Assembly (NCBI GenBank): GCA_964390715.1
Contig: CAYMIM010000013.1
Coordinates: forward strand, 27,451 to 91,450
Reading direction: 5' to 3'
Length of the DNA stretch: 64,000 nucleotides
Origin: JACOVP01 sp964390715
GTDB taxonomy: Archaea > Nanobdellota > Nanobdellia > SCGC-AAA011-G17 > UBA489
The first letter of the stretch is position 1; each line of letters starts with the position of its first letter. The position numbers were made by a program, and so were the translations under genes. The notes under the pieces were generated by a model that did no database searches, was not told where the DNA came from, and saw nothing but the letters and a program-made list of their open reading frames with translations. Shown one piece after another: positions 24,257 through 33,249 of this stretch.

Positions 24257-25583
24257 AGAAGATAAGTTTAATGGTTAACAAAAGAATCTTGATATCAAAG
24301 AACAAAGACCAGTTCTCAATATAAAAAACATCGTGTTTAATACGTTCATCTAGAGAAGTGTTACCGTAATAGCCATTGACTTGCGCCCAGCCAGTCATGC
24401 CTCCTTTGACAGCATGTCGTTCAAGATAGTGAGGTATTTTATCTTTAAACTGGTTGATAAAGAAAGGTCGTTCTGGTCTAGGTCCTACAAGAGACATATG
24501 CCCTAAAAAGACGTTGAAAAGTTGCGGTAGTTCATCTAAATTAGTTCTTCGTAAAAATCCGCCAAGAGGAATAATTCTAGAATCATGATTGTCCGCCCAC
24601 TTTGGACCAGTTTGGTGTTCAGCGTCCGGCATCATAGTACGAAATTTATAAAGAATAAAAGGCTTAGAATTATAAGAAACTCTTTCCTGTTTGTAGAAAA
24701 CGAATCCTTTCGAAGTTAATTTGATAAGAAAAGCAATCACAATAAATAAAGGTAAAGAAAGTAAGATAAAAAATAAAGAAAAAAAGATATCTACTAGCCG
24801 TTTCAAAACAGGATTAAATCCTTTCAAGTTTGTTTCTTTAATATGTAAAACTGAAAGAGGGCCTATTTGCTCAGGAAGTGATCTCTTGGTGACAATATCA
24901 ACAATACTGGGCACTACCTTATAAGAAATATCATGTCCTCCTTTCTCCATAATATAAAGTATCTTGGATTGATCTTCTTTAGGCAAATGCATAATAATTT
25001 CATCGACTACATGAGTAGATAAGAGTTGACTTAATTGTTTCAGAGAAGAAGGATTGAGAAAATGAGCTAATCGATAACCATGTTCTCTGGTAATTTTTTC
25101 TTGGAAAAACTTTCTATACATAGGATCACAAATAAGCAAAGCAGTAGTTAAAAGATAGCCCCGACGGTTAAGATATGATCTCAAAGAGTTCAAAAGAAGT
25201 CTTCCAAAGCTAATAAAAAGAAAGCTGAAAATAAAACTTACAGCTATAAAGATCCTTGAATAAGAAACTTCACGTTGAAGAAAAGTAAAAGTGACAAAAA
25301 TAAAGAAAACAAAGAGTGTAGACTTGAAAATAGTATAATATTCCTCAAATATTTTTTCCTTTTTATACAGATGGAGTAAATTAAAAATAATAATATAGAT
25401 AACTACAATAAAAACTAAGCTAAAAAGATAAGTAATAAGCGAAGGAATTCCTTTAGTCACATCTAAAATACCAGAATAGAATCTAAACCAGAAAGAAAAG
25501 AGATAAGCGGTTGCAATAAAGAAAATATCTATCAATACAGTAAGAAAGATGATAAACGATGAATTTTTTTTAAACATGCTCAT
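24243..25583 (-). CDS. Polyprenyl-phosphate sugar-1-phosphate transferase (WbaP/WcaJ type)
   Basis: 446 residues. Starts glycan assembly by moving a hexose-1-phosphate onto a polyprenyl phosphate. About four membrane helices (10-115), a Rossmann-like middle part, another membrane helix (about 263-287), then the bacterial sugar transferase domain with LYKFRTMMPDAE, FLRRTNLDELPQLFNVFLG and MSLVGPRPERPFF. The catalytic Asp-Glu pair (LDELPQ) is present. Last gene of a four-gene operon, with a 4-bp overlap with the preceding GT2. The family is mainly bacterial, which suggests transfer. Confidence 0.92.
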   Translation of the reverse strand: MSMFKKNSSFIIFLTVLIDIFFIATAYLFSFWFRFYSGILDVTKGIPSLITYLFSLVFIVVIYIIIFNLLHLYKKEKIFEEYYTIFKSTLFVFFIFVTFTFLQREVSYSRIFIAVSFIFSFLFISFGRLLLNSLRSYLNRRGYLLTTALLICDPMYRKFFQEKITREHGYRLAHFLNPSSLKQLSQLLSTHVVDEIIMHLPKEDQSKILYIMEKGGHDISYKVVPSIVDIVTKRSLPEQIGPLSVLHIKETNLKGFNPVLKRLVDIFFSLFFILLSLPLFIVIAFLIKLTSKGFVFYKQERVSYNSKPFILYKFRTMMPDAEHQTGPKWADNHDSRIIPLGGFLRRTNLDELPQLFNVFLGHMSLVGPRPERPFFINQFKDKIPHYLERHAVKGGMTGWAQVNGYYGNTSLDERIKHDVFYIENWSLFFDIKILLLTIKLIFFKKH

Positions 25584-26347
25584 AGTAATCTAAACCCATA
25601 TTTCTTATAATAAATAAACATGCTCTTTAGGTGGTAAAAAAAGGTTTTGCTAAAGAGATTATAGCTTGCTCGTTGATAAACATGGGTAGCTATAGCGGAA
25701 GGATAGTATACTATTCTCCAGCCAGCTTTTTTCGCTCTTTGGCATAAGTCTATATCTTCAAAATAAAGGAAAAAATGATGATCTAAAAGCCCTATCTGAT
25801 CAAACGCTGTGCGACGAATAAAAAGAAATGCGCCAATAGACCAATCGACGTCTTGAGTTTTATCATGATCAATATCCAACATAAGATAATTTCTTACTAT
25901 TCTAGATCTAGGGAAAAAAGGTTGAATAAAATGTGCTAAAAAAACTGGATATCGTCTACAAGAAGGCTGTAAAAGATTATTAGGATAGAGGAGTTTGCAA
26001 GAAAGAACACCAACAGAGGTCTGCTTCTGCATATAAGTAAACACTTTTTGCAGGGTATCTTTTTGTACATATACATCAGGGTTTAAAAGTAAAATATAAT
26101 CTCCTCGAGATTGTCGTATAGCTATATTGCATGCAGAAGAAAAACCAACATTTTTTATAGTTCTAATCAGAGTAACAGGATAACGTTGAAGAATAGCTAA
26201 AGTAGTATCTTTGGAGTTATTATCCACAACAATAATTTCTAGATCTTTGAAAGATTGTTGTTGAAGAGCCTCAAGACAAGAACCAATATACTTTTCAGAG
26301 TTATAAGTAACAATAACAACTGAAATAGTTAGTTTAGGTTTTGGCAT
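25580..26347 (-). CDS. GT2 glycosyltransferase, rhamnosyltransferase-like
   Basis: 255 residues. GT-A fold with SVVIVTYNSEKYI, EIIVVDNNSKD, GFSSACNIAI, LLNPDV in the DxD position and FLYFEDIDLCQRAKKAGW. The NPDV/FEDIDL pattern is that of the WbbL/rhamnosyltransferase branch. Probably adds a sugar to the lipid-linked glycan on the cytoplasmic face. Cotranscribed with the flanking genes. Confidence 0.93.
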   Translation of the reverse strand: MPKPKLTISVVIVTYNSEKYIGSCLEALQQQSFKDLEIIVVDNNSKDTTLAILQRYPVTLIRTIKNVGFSSACNIAIRQSRGDYILLLNPDVYVQKDTLQKVFTYMQKQTSVGVLSCKLLYPNNLLQPSCRRYPVFLAHFIQPFFPRSRIVRNYLMLDIDHDKTQDVDWSIGAFLFIRRTAFDQIGLLDHHFFLYFEDIDLCQRAKKAGWRIVYYPSAIATHVYQRASYNLFSKTFFYHLKSMFIYYKKYGFRLL

Positions 26348-26350
26348 AGT

Positions 26351-27154
26351 TTAGGAAAGCTTGTTAGCGGCAAATTTCTTCATCTGTGCTCTAAATCGTT
26401 TTGTTATAAAGGGTCGTAACAATAATCTATAACTTTTATACAAAGGATAAAGCAAAATATAGGACGGTCTAGTAAAGAGATGTGGATGATTCTTTTTAAT
26501 TCTAGAATAGAGATAAGCATGCTTCTGAAGAGCGTTATGAATCATAGTTTTGCCATGTTTTCGATAGAAAAATAAAGGTTCTGGAATGACAAAGGATTGC
26601 CAATTGCGCTCTAAAAGAGAGATGTAAAAGTCCCAATCCTCATAGCCATAAATCATGTTCTGATTATACCCTATAGTTTGGTTATATGCTTTTCTTCTAA
26701 TAACAGAAGACACAACTGCTGAATTGTAGAAACGCATGCTACTCAAAGTTGCAGTTCCAGTGACTCCAATCCCCTGTACATCACCAAAATACTGAATATA
26801 GGGGTAAACAAAACCAATAGTAGCAGAAGATTCCAAAATGTTGACAGCTTTTTCAATATACGTAGAATCTATGCAATCATCAGCATCTAAAGGAAGGAAA
26901 TATTTTCCACGAGAGCGTCGAATGCCATTGTTTCGTGCTGAAGCTAGTCCTTGATTATCTTGATGAATCACAGTAATGTTCTTGTGGCGAATACTGCCAA
27001 GCACTTTTTTCGTATTTGTGTCAATTGATCCATCATTGACAACAATAATTTCAATAGGCTTGTAAGTAGAAGATAAAACACTCTGAAGAGTTTCCTGAAT
27101 ATAGTTACCATAATTATAACAAGGAACAATAACACTCACTAAAGGTAAAGTCAT
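26351..27154 (-). CDS. GT2 glycosyltransferase
   Basis: 267 residues. GT-A fold: SVIVPCYNYGNYIQETL, EIIVVNDGSID, GLASARNNGI, PLDADDCID with the DxD metal motif, and YEDWDFYISLLERNW. Same operon as the neighbouring glycosyltransferases, with a 4-bp overlap with the upstream gene. Sugar specificity unknown. Confidence 0.93.
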   Translation of the reverse strand: MTLPLVSVIVPCYNYGNYIQETLQSVLSSTYKPIEIIVVNDGSIDTNTKKVLGSIRHKNITVIHQDNQGLASARNNGIRRSRGKYFLPLDADDCIDSTYIEKAVNILESSATIGFVYPYIQYFGDVQGIGVTGTATLSSMRFYNSAVVSSVIRRKAYNQTIGYNQNMIYGYEDWDFYISLLERNWQSFVIPEPLFFYRKHGKTMIHNALQKHAYLYSRIKKNHPHLFTRPSYILLYPLYKSYRLLLRPFITKRFRAQMKKFAANKLS

Positions 27155-28188
27155 AATTTCATCCTCCGGAAAAGTGCATTAAATCGTTTTTCATAAGTAT
27201 GATCTCGTAAAGTTCTGGTATAAGCTGCTTTCGCTATAGCTATTCTTTCATCATCATGGTTAAGATAATAGTTTATTTTTTCTAAAAGATCTGGGATAGT
27301 AGTAAAAACAACAATTTCTTTATTAGGAATATAATAATCTTCTAAATTATCAGCAGAATTAGTTAATAAAAAACTACGAGTTCCTGGAATCTCAAAATTA
27401 CGACCTTTTATCTGGTCCTGTGACAGAAAGAAAGTTCTGAAGGTATTAAGTATTTCTCTAGGAGGTTTAATATAAGGCTTATTTCTTTTAAAAAAAAGAC
27501 GAAGAAAGTTTTTATTGGTTGATACATTAGTTAAATTAAGATTGATTTTGCTTTGAGAAAAACAATCTAGCATAGCTTCTTGTGTCAATCTACCTTGTGG
27601 CCAGCCAGTTCCCCAGCAAGTAATGTCCACGCCTTTATTTTTTAGTGTTTGAATAATCTGTTTTCGATCTCCATGAGATTGTCCTACAAAAGAAACAGGG
27701 TATTTTTTCTTTGCTGAAGAAGGTTTATAAAAAAAATGATTGCATGCCCACTGTGTAGCAAGTACTTGGTTGTAACCAATGCGATGATAAAGAGGTAAAG
27801 CTTGTGAGTAAGTTGTTGATACCCAGTGAAAATCTGGTGCATAATATTGAGAATAAGTATAAAAACGCCAATGATCATCCGCAAACCAATTAAAAGTAAT
27901 TGCACCGCTATGTGCGGTGATATATTGAATAGTAGCGTGTGTAATTTCATCTGTGAATAAAAAAAAGAAGCAAAGATCAGGTTGTATTTCAGAAACTTTC
28001 TTGAGTAATAAAGCATTCATAGCTTCCTTGCCAATTTTATGCATTATTTCATCAAACGGAAAATAGATAATTTCATGTTTTTTATTATTCATATGAACTA
28101 AAGAATGATAAAAATTGTAATGTTCAAAACTGTATCCCCTGCCCATCTTTCCATAATCGTATTTCATCGCTATGTAAAGAATTTTCAT
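27151..28188 (-). CDS. CgeB-like GT-B glycosyltransferase
   Basis: 345 residues. Begins MKILYIAMKYDYGKMGRGYS and contains FNWFADDHW and WACNHFFY. A C-terminal domain has EIPGTRSFLLTNSADNLEDYY, then IVVFTTIPDLLEKINYYL, which is the pattern of the CgeB/YkvP-type 'glycosyl transferase family 1, 2' C-domain (nucleotide-sugar binding). First gene of the operon that ends with the sugar-phosphate transferase. Confidence 0.8.
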   Translation of the reverse strand: MKILYIAMKYDYGKMGRGYSFEHYNFYHSLVHMNNKKHEIIYFPFDEIMHKIGKEAMNALLLKKVSEIQPDLCFFFLFTDEITHATIQYITAHSGAITFNWFADDHWRFYTYSQYYAPDFHWVSTTYSQALPLYHRIGYNQVLATQWACNHFFYKPSSAKKKYPVSFVGQSHGDRKQIIQTLKNKGVDITCWGTGWPQGRLTQEAMLDCFSQSKINLNLTNVSTNKNFLRLFFKRNKPYIKPPREILNTFRTFFLSQDQIKGRNFEIPGTRSFLLTNSADNLEDYYIPNKEIVVFTTIPDLLEKINYYLNHDDERIAIAKAAYTRTLRDHTYEKRFNALFRRMKL

Positions 28189-28231
28189 AGGATAATATGT
28201 TTAGGCGTCCTTTTTATTTTTATGGGCTGGG

Positions 28232-28243
28232 CTATTTATAAGG
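28232..28243 (-). promoter_or_regulatory. TATA box for the glycosyltransferase operon
   Basis: On the minus strand CCTTATAAATAG lies about 44 bp before the CgeB-like ATG. The rest of the 258-bp gap (28189-28446) is AT-rich with only a 37-codon basic ORF at 28282 that I do not accept as a gene. Confidence 0.5.
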
Positions 28244-28446
28244 AACGCTAGCCTTTTATAGACTTATTATAAGTTTATGGGATGCTATCCAGAGTAAAGA
28301 ATAAAATAATTTCTCAGATAGACAGAGTAAAGCAAAGGCAAACTAACAAAAAAAGATTGGCCTTCTTTAAAAAAATTAAAAAATATAATAAATAAGAAAA
28401 GAAAAGATCTAGCTTTCACAGTTAAAGATGATATTATCCGAATACA

Positions 28447-29124
28447 TCAAATATGGGCTCGCCAGATAAAGAAAGTATCATGAAGATTTAGTTGAACATT
28501 CTTAAAACCAGATTGCAATAAAAGTTCCTTAAAGTAAGTTGGTTGATATTCTCGTATATGAAAGGGAGAATCGCTGAATTTTTCAAGAGAAGTATTATTG
28601 GTTGGTGTACAACCAATAAAAAATCCTTCTTTTTTCAAATGTTTTTTTATGTAATGCAATAAAGTAACAAAATTCTGTTCACTAATATGTTCAACAAATT
28701 CAGTGCTAGAAATAACATCAAAAAGACCAAAATTATCTGATAAAATGGTAATATTCTTTTGGTGATAGGTTATTTTTTTGTTGTGAGAAAATCGAAATTC
28801 AGCTGGAGATATCTTATCTACAGAAATAACACTCTGGACAGTATTTTGGTTGGCAATCTGATGAGTAAGATAGCCGAATCCACAGCCAATATCAAGAACT
28901 CTTCCATGAACAAGAGAAAGAATAGGTTGTGAATAAGCTTCAAAATACTCTTTTTCTGCATCTGTAGTAGTCGGATCATATCGTTCAGTTGGTGGAATAA
29001 AAAAAGCATGGATTCGAATATAAAGAGGAGAAATAACAGGTAGACGAGTCATCTTTTTAGTAAAAGAAAATAAAAAAGGAAGTTTAACCTTCACATAATT
29101 TTTTGTAGAGGAGAAAAGGTTCAT
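28447..29124 (-). CDS. SAM-dependent methyltransferase
   Basis: 225 residues from the ATG at 29124, which overlaps the upstream stop as ATGA; an earlier ATG at 29145 is possible. Class I Rossmann fold with VLDIGCGFGYLTHQIA (SAM-binding glycine loop), VISVDK, FDVISSTEFVEHI and an aromatic tail. It may methylate a sugar or terminate the glycan, as methyltransferases do in Wzm/Wzt pathways (inference). Last gene of the export operon. Confidence 0.88.
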   Translation of the reverse strand: MNLFSSTKNYVKVKLPFLFSFTKKMTRLPVISPLYIRIHAFFIPPTERYDPTTTDAEKEYFEAYSQPILSLVHGRVLDIGCGFGYLTHQIANQNTVQSVISVDKISPAEFRFSHNKKITYHQKNITILSDNFGLFDVISSTEFVEHISEQNFVTLLHYIKKHLKKEGFFIGCTPTNNTSLEKFSDSPFHIREYQPTYFKELLLQSGFKNVQLNLHDTFFIWRAHI

Positions 29125-29789
29125 AAGTTTTGTTCCTTTAGCCACACGTCTAGGATTTCTTTTTCCTTACCTATTAAAGAAAGGGATAAAATTTCTTTGG
29201 CAACAGCTTTTTCATTGATAGGTTTAAAGGATTTCTTAGCTGTCACAAGAATATTATCTAAAAAGTCTACAGCACTAGGAAGAACTTTATTTGCATGTTT
29301 AGAAATTCTGCTTGGAATATATTTGCTAGTATAATTGGTAAATAATTTAACTTGAATATCTTCAAACCCGAGTTTATCAAGAATATATCTAAATTTTTTT
29401 TCTCCCCAATAATCTAAATGAAATGCCCAAGGAGACTCTTGTGAACCAAAAATATGTCGTGCTATTTTAAATTGTGTTTTGAGGTCTGCTGTAGCAAATT
29501 TCTTGACAGTAGTTTCAAAATCTGGAGTTTCAAGCACTAACTTTCCACCAGGTTTTAACCATCTACGCCAGCGAAATAAGTGTTTTAAGATCTCTTGTCG
29601 TGAAAAATGTTCAAGAAGGTGATGTGTTCGCACTTCATCAACGCTATTGTCTGCATATGCAAGCTCTCGAATGTCTTTATACACATCGGCTTTTGCCTTC
29701 ATAACTGTTTGACCTTCTGTAGGGAGATCAATATTGACATAGCCAGCTAAATAACTCTCTCCACAACCTAAATGTAATTTTACTTCCAT
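29121..29789 (-). CDS. Methyltransferase-like protein
   Basis: 222 residues. LHLGCGESYLAGYVNIDLP is the SAM-binding start, with HHLLEHFSRQEI and WLKPGGKLVLETPDFE of the family called predicted SAM-dependent methyltransferases in polysaccharide loci. The C-terminal half after KFRYILDKLGFEDIQV is a lid region. Overlaps the ABC ATPase gene by 10 bp. Confidence 0.85.
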   Translation of the reverse strand: MEVKLHLGCGESYLAGYVNIDLPTEGQTVMKAKADVYKDIRELAYADNSVDEVRTHHLLEHFSRQEILKHLFRWRRWLKPGGKLVLETPDFETTVKKFATADLKTQFKIARHIFGSQESPWAFHLDYWGEKKFRYILDKLGFEDIQVKLFTNYTSKYIPSRISKHANKVLPSAVDFLDNILVTAKKSFKPINEKAVAKEILSLSLIGKEKEILDVWLKEQNL

Positions 29790-30469
29790 GTTTTTATTTC
29801 ACCTTTTTCCAAATACAAAATTCTATCGCTGAATTTTTTAACAGTAGCAATATCATGACTTACAAAAAGAATAGTCTTCTGTTGTTTTTTGAAATTTCTA
29901 AAGACTTCATAACATTTTTTCTGGAACACTTCATCTCCAACTGCTAAAACTTCATCCACTAAGAGAATGTCAGCATCAACTTGACTAGCTATCGAAAAGC
30001 CAAGACGAGCAACCATGCCTGAACTGAGATTTTTAAGTTTGGTATCAACAAATTTTCTAAGGTCAGAAAAGGAAATAATAGTGTCATATCGTCTCTCTAT
30101 CTCTTGATGAGATAAGCCTAGCAAAGAACCATAGAGAAATATATTCTCTTTGACTGTTAATTCTCCTTGAAATCCAACTCCTAATTCTAAAAAAGGACTT
30201 AAAGTGCCATGAACATGCACATAGCCTTGAGTAGGTTGTAATACTTTAGCAATAATTTTGAGAAAAGTGCTCTTGCCTGCTCCATTTGGACCAACAATAC
30301 CAATAAATTCTCCCTTCTTGATGGATAAACTAACATCTTTCAAAGCATAAAAACGTTCATAAGAATGGCTGAGATTAAAGAGACCTAGAATATAAGATTT
30401 AACCCCATACTTTTTATCGTGAGGAATGTTAAAAATTTTCGTAACATGCTCTAAAGAAATAATATTCAT
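29780..30469 (-). CDS. ABC transporter ATPase, Wzt/TagH type
   Basis: 229 residues. Walker A GPNGAGKSTFLKII (about 58-71), signature LSSGMVARLGFSIA, Walker B ADILLVDEVLAVGDE, and the diagnostic VLAVGDEVFQKKC of polysaccharide/teichoic-acid exporters. The N-terminus has the family's extra segment VKSYILGLFNLSHSYERFYAL. It lacks the C-terminal glycan-binding domain of Wzt. Works with the permease encoded next. Confidence 0.94.
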   Translation of the reverse strand: MNIISLEHVTKIFNIPHDKKYGVKSYILGLFNLSHSYERFYALKDVSLSIKKGEFIGIVGPNGAGKSTFLKIIAKVLQPTQGYVHVHGTLSPFLELGVGFQGELTVKENIFLYGSLLGLSHQEIERRYDTIISFSDLRKFVDTKLKNLSSGMVARLGFSIASQVDADILLVDEVLAVGDEVFQKKCYEVFRNFKKQQKTILFVSHDIATVKKFSDRILYLEKGEIKTWK

Positions 30470-31224
30470 TAGACTAACTCCGCAAAATAGACTGCCATTT
30501 TTTTATAGATAAAGAGTCCTATGAAAAAAACTAGTAAAGAATAACCAAGTGATAACACATAGAAAGAAAAATTAAAGTGGTTGGAAAGAAGAAGGTCTCT
30601 CAGTCCTTCAATAATCAATGCAAACGGATTAAGATACATAAAAGAAAGGAATCGCAGAGGAATAATATTGACAGGATAGACAATAGGAGTCAGCCAGAAA
30701 AATGATTGAAGAAGTATCCTCCAAATATGCTGTACATCTGGAAAGCGAATTGTTAACGCGCCAACAATATAGGAAATACCCAAAGTAAGTAAAAATAAAT
30801 TAAAAAGGAAAAAGATCATCAAGAAAGAATGGAAAGAAAAAGTAAAGCCAGTAAAGAAATAAAAGATAAAGAATACCAAAAAATTAAGAACCAATCCTAA
30901 AAAAGTTGTTATGTTAGATGCAAAAACTATAACTGTTCTGGGAAAATAGATTTTTTTCATAATGCTAGATTTAACGGAGAGTGAAGTAATAGCATTTAAG
31001 GTAGCTTCATTAAAAAATCCCCAGAGAATAATGCCTAAAAATAAGAATAATGGATAATGTTCTACCTTGAACTTGACAAAGTAGCTAAAAACAACATATA
31101 ACACCGTAAAAGTCAATAAAGGATTTAACAAAGACCATAAGTATCCTAGGGCAGATCCCTGATATTTAAGTTTAAAGTCGGTCCATGCGAAAATCTTTAC
31201 AAGATTTAAGTAATATCTATCCAT
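30469..31224 (-). CDS. ABC-2 permease for glycan export, Wzm/TagG type
   Basis: 251 residues with six membrane helices, starting FAWTDFKLKYQGSALGYLWSLLNPLLTF, the conserved cytoplasmic N-terminus of Wzm/TagG permeases. FFNEATLNAITSL and FWLTPIVYPV are further family features. Exports an assembled lipid-linked glycan across the membrane. First gene of a four-gene operon; stop/start overlap with the ATPase gene. Confidence 0.93.
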   Translation of the reverse strand: MDRYYLNLVKIFAWTDFKLKYQGSALGYLWSLLNPLLTFTVLYVVFSYFVKFKVEHYPLFLFLGIILWGFFNEATLNAITSLSVKSSIMKKIYFPRTVIVFASNITTFLGLVLNFLVFFIFYFFTGFTFSFHSFLMIFFLFNLFLLTLGISYIVGALTIRFPDVQHIWRILLQSFFWLTPIVYPVNIIPLRFLSFMYLNPFALIIEGLRDLLLSNHFNFSFYVLSLGYSLLVFFIGLFIYKKMAVYFAELV

Positions 31225-31246
31225 AAAATGGTTTTAAATCTGAAGG

Positions 31247-31255
31247 TTATATAAC
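31247..31255 (-). promoter_or_regulatory. TATA box for the glycan-export operon
   Basis: TTATATAAC lies 23 bp before the permease ATG on the minus strand, implying a leaderless mRNA. Confidence 0.5.
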
Positions 31256-31282
31256 TTTTGTCATTCTCGAGTGGAAGAATAT

Positions 31283-31292
31283 CTTTAAAAAG
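31283..31292 (+). promoter_or_regulatory. TATA-like element for second pilin gene
   Basis: CTTTAAAAAG lies about 40 bp before the GTG at 31324, with the ribosome-binding GAGGTGA between. Confidence 0.45.
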
Positions 31293-31323
31293 ACAGAATT
31301 ACTCCTAATCCGAGGTGAAAAGA

Positions 31324-31448
31324 GTGCAAAAAAGAGGACAAGCGGCCATGGAGTTCTTGATGACTTATGGTTGGGCGTTGTTAGTAGTCTTAATCGCGAT
31401 TGGCGCGTTAGCGTTCTTCGGAGTATTGAATCCAAGTAGATTCTTGCC
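31324..31448 (+). repeat. Pilin 5' repeat, copy 2
   Basis: 125 bp matching 21864-21988 with three synonymous differences. Confidence 0.9.
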
Positions 31449-31935
31449 ACAACAATGTGTTCTAGGTCCAGGTCTTGCTTGCGCAGACTTCAAAGTAACA
31501 TCTGTAGACCAAAAAGTACAAATCACTGTACAAAACGGCTTAGGTGAAGATTTAAAACAATTCCAAATCTATGTTGATAATGTAGGCGGTAAGCACAAAT
31601 GTGGAGGCTATTATGGCTACGTTGCATTTTATGTTAATTCTGCAAGTAGAAGTCCGCCTCTCCGAGACGGCAGTGCAGAGAAACTAATAAATTTATTTAA
31701 TGGAAATGGTATTCAATGTGGAGGCGGTGTTAACAATTGTTGTACAGATTTCAAAAAACCTCCTTTGGGATTATATCCTTATGATCTATGCCCTTCAATA
31801 ACGTCCTGCTATGCGGGAGAGCCACAATGGAAGGTAGGAGAAAAATTCAGTGAAGATATTGTAATCACTTATCAAACAGAAGGATCACAAATTCTCCATC
31901 AGCGAGTAGGTAGATTGACCACGCAAATTGAATAG
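31324..31935 (+). CDS. Type IV pilin-like protein 2
   Basis: 203 residues. Same class III signal and helix as pilin 1 (QKRGQ then AAMEFLMTYGWALL), followed by a larger head with more cysteines (CGGYYG, CGGG, NNCC). The GTG at 31324 is preferred because GAGGTGA lies 6 bp upstream and the paralog starts there; a GTG at 31315 is also in frame. Its head shares only short stretches with pilin 1 (QCVLGPGLACADF versus SCTLAPGFSCNDF and the final VGxL). It would be a minor or alternative pilin. The DUF192 gene starts 2 bp after its stop. Confidence 0.88.
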   Translation: MQKRGQAAMEFLMTYGWALLVVLIAIGALAFFGVLNPSRFLPQQCVLGPGLACADFKVTSVDQKVQITVQNGLGEDLKQFQIYVDNVGGKHKCGGYYGYVAFYVNSASRSPPLRDGSAEKLINLFNGNGIQCGGGVNNCCTDFKKPPLGLYPYDLCPSITSCYAGEPQWKVGEKFSEDIVITYQTEGSQILHQRVGRLTTQIE

Positions 31936-31937
31936 AG

Positions 31938-32300
31938 ATGACTGCTCGTATTTCTATAAGACATAAAGAAAAAACCATTTTGAACGCGAAGGTCTATAGT
32001 TCTCTCTTGCTGCTCGCCAAAGGTCTTCGTTTCTCCAAGTCTCTTAAAAGAAATCAAGCCTTACTCCTAGCTTCGTCAAAAGAGAATCTCCAGACCATAG
32101 ACATGCTCTTCGTCTTCTTTCCCATAGACGCGCTCTGGCTCGACAAGAACAAAAGAGTAGTCTATATCGCTCGTAACATCAAACCCTTCACATGCGCAGT
32201 CACTGCTCCAAAAAAAGCGCGGTATATCTTAGAATGCCAAGCAAATACAACACATGCGATAAAGCGTAACGACAAGATCTCCTTCAAGATTCACCAGTAG
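31938..32300 (+). CDS. DUF192 family protein
   Basis: 120 residues. Pattern of the DUF192 beta fold: AKGLRFSKSLKRNQALLL (family GLMFR..L), MLFVFFPIDALWLDKNKRVVYI, FTCAVTAPKKARYILECQAN and a final ...RNDKISF. The usual WMKNT motif is reduced. Function unknown in the family. Starts 2 bp after pilin 2, so it is cotranscribed with it. Confidence 0.85.
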   Translation: MTARISIRHKEKTILNAKVYSSLLLLAKGLRFSKSLKRNQALLLASSKENLQTIDMLFVFFPIDALWLDKNKRVVYIARNIKPFTCAVTAPKKARYILECQANTTHAIKRNDKISFKIHQ

Positions 32301-32331
32301 CTTTAAAAATGTGCTCCACTTCTGCTCAGCC

Positions 32332-33249
32332 ATGGGAATAATAGAGGTGAAAAATATATCGAAGCGCTTTAAAGGCCACGTAGTGCTCGATAACGTCAAT
32401 CTCGATATCCCTGAAAATAAAATTCTAGGCATTATAGGTATTAATGGTTCTGGAAAAACAACACTCCTCAAGACAATTATAGGTTTTTACAAAGCTAATA
32501 GCGGAGACATCTTCTACAAGGGGAAAAAAATGTCTCATGTTTCCAGGAGAATGAAAAGAGAATTTGGTTATACCAGCCAAGAAAGTTCTTTTTACTCCAA
32601 GTTGACCGTCAAGGAAAATATGAAGTACTTCGGAATCTTGTATGGTTTATCACATAAAGAAGTTCGTGAGAATAGCAAGGAGATTCTGCAGTTTGTAGAG
32701 TTGGAAGACGCCAAAAATGTGCTCGCGCAAAATCTCTCTGGAGGCATGCAGCGTCGTTTGGATTTAGCCTGCTCCATGATTCACAAGCCAAAAATTCTTA
32801 TTCTAGACGAGCCAACAGAAGACCTCGATCCTTCTCTGCGAAGAGACATAATCAACGTTATCAAGAAGATCAACAAGCAAGGAACAACCATAATTATCAC
32901 GTCTCATCTGTTGGAAGATGTTGAAAATCTCTGTGACATCATCGCGGTCCTCCACGAGCATAAAGTCATGCATATCGGTTCAGTAGATGACTTGAGAAAA
33001 TTATATGGCAAGCAGGAAGAGATCCATGTGGAGATCGCTTCAGGAAATTATGATCGCGTCGTTCAGTTCGCTAGCTTGAAAGACTATGAAAAAGAGGACA
33101 ACAAGCTTATAGTCTACACCGCGGAGGCGGAAAAAACATTGCACATGATCCTCCATATTATTGAAAACGACCAGGAGCGGTTGATCTACGCTGACATCAG
33201 AAAGCCAGGCTTATCAGAAGTCTTCAAGGCGCTGACCAAGAAAAAATGA
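32332..33249 (+). CDS. ABC transporter ATPase (ABC-2 exporter)
   Basis: 305 residues from the ATG at 32332 (MGIIEVKNISKRF). Walker A GINGSGKTTLLKTI, signature NLSGGMQRRLDLA, Walker B ILILDEPTEDLDP, then the H-loop TSHLLEDVE. A C-terminal extension (about 215-305) of the DrrA/NatA kind follows. Overlaps its permease gene by 4 bp. Substrate unknown; it may be a drug, lipid or peptide. Confidence 0.94.
   Translation: MGIIEVKNISKRFKGHVVLDNVNLDIPENKILGIIGINGSGKTTLLKTIIGFYKANSGDIFYKGKKMSHVSRRMKREFGYTSQESSFYSKLTVKENMKYFGILYGLSHKEVRENSKEILQFVELEDAKNVLAQNLSGGMQRRLDLACSMIHKPKILILDEPTEDLDPSLRRDIINVIKKINKQGTTIIITSHLLEDVENLCDIIAVLHEHKVMHIGSVDDLRKLYGKQEEIHVEIASGNYDRVVQFASLKDYEKEDNKLIVYTAEAEKTLHMILHIIENDQERLIYADIRKPGLSEVFKALTKKK

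Noticed and set aside
28282..28395. 37-codon basic ORF between the two glycan operons
   Set aside because: AT-rich, lysine-rich, no ribosome-binding site or homology that I can see; likely chance.
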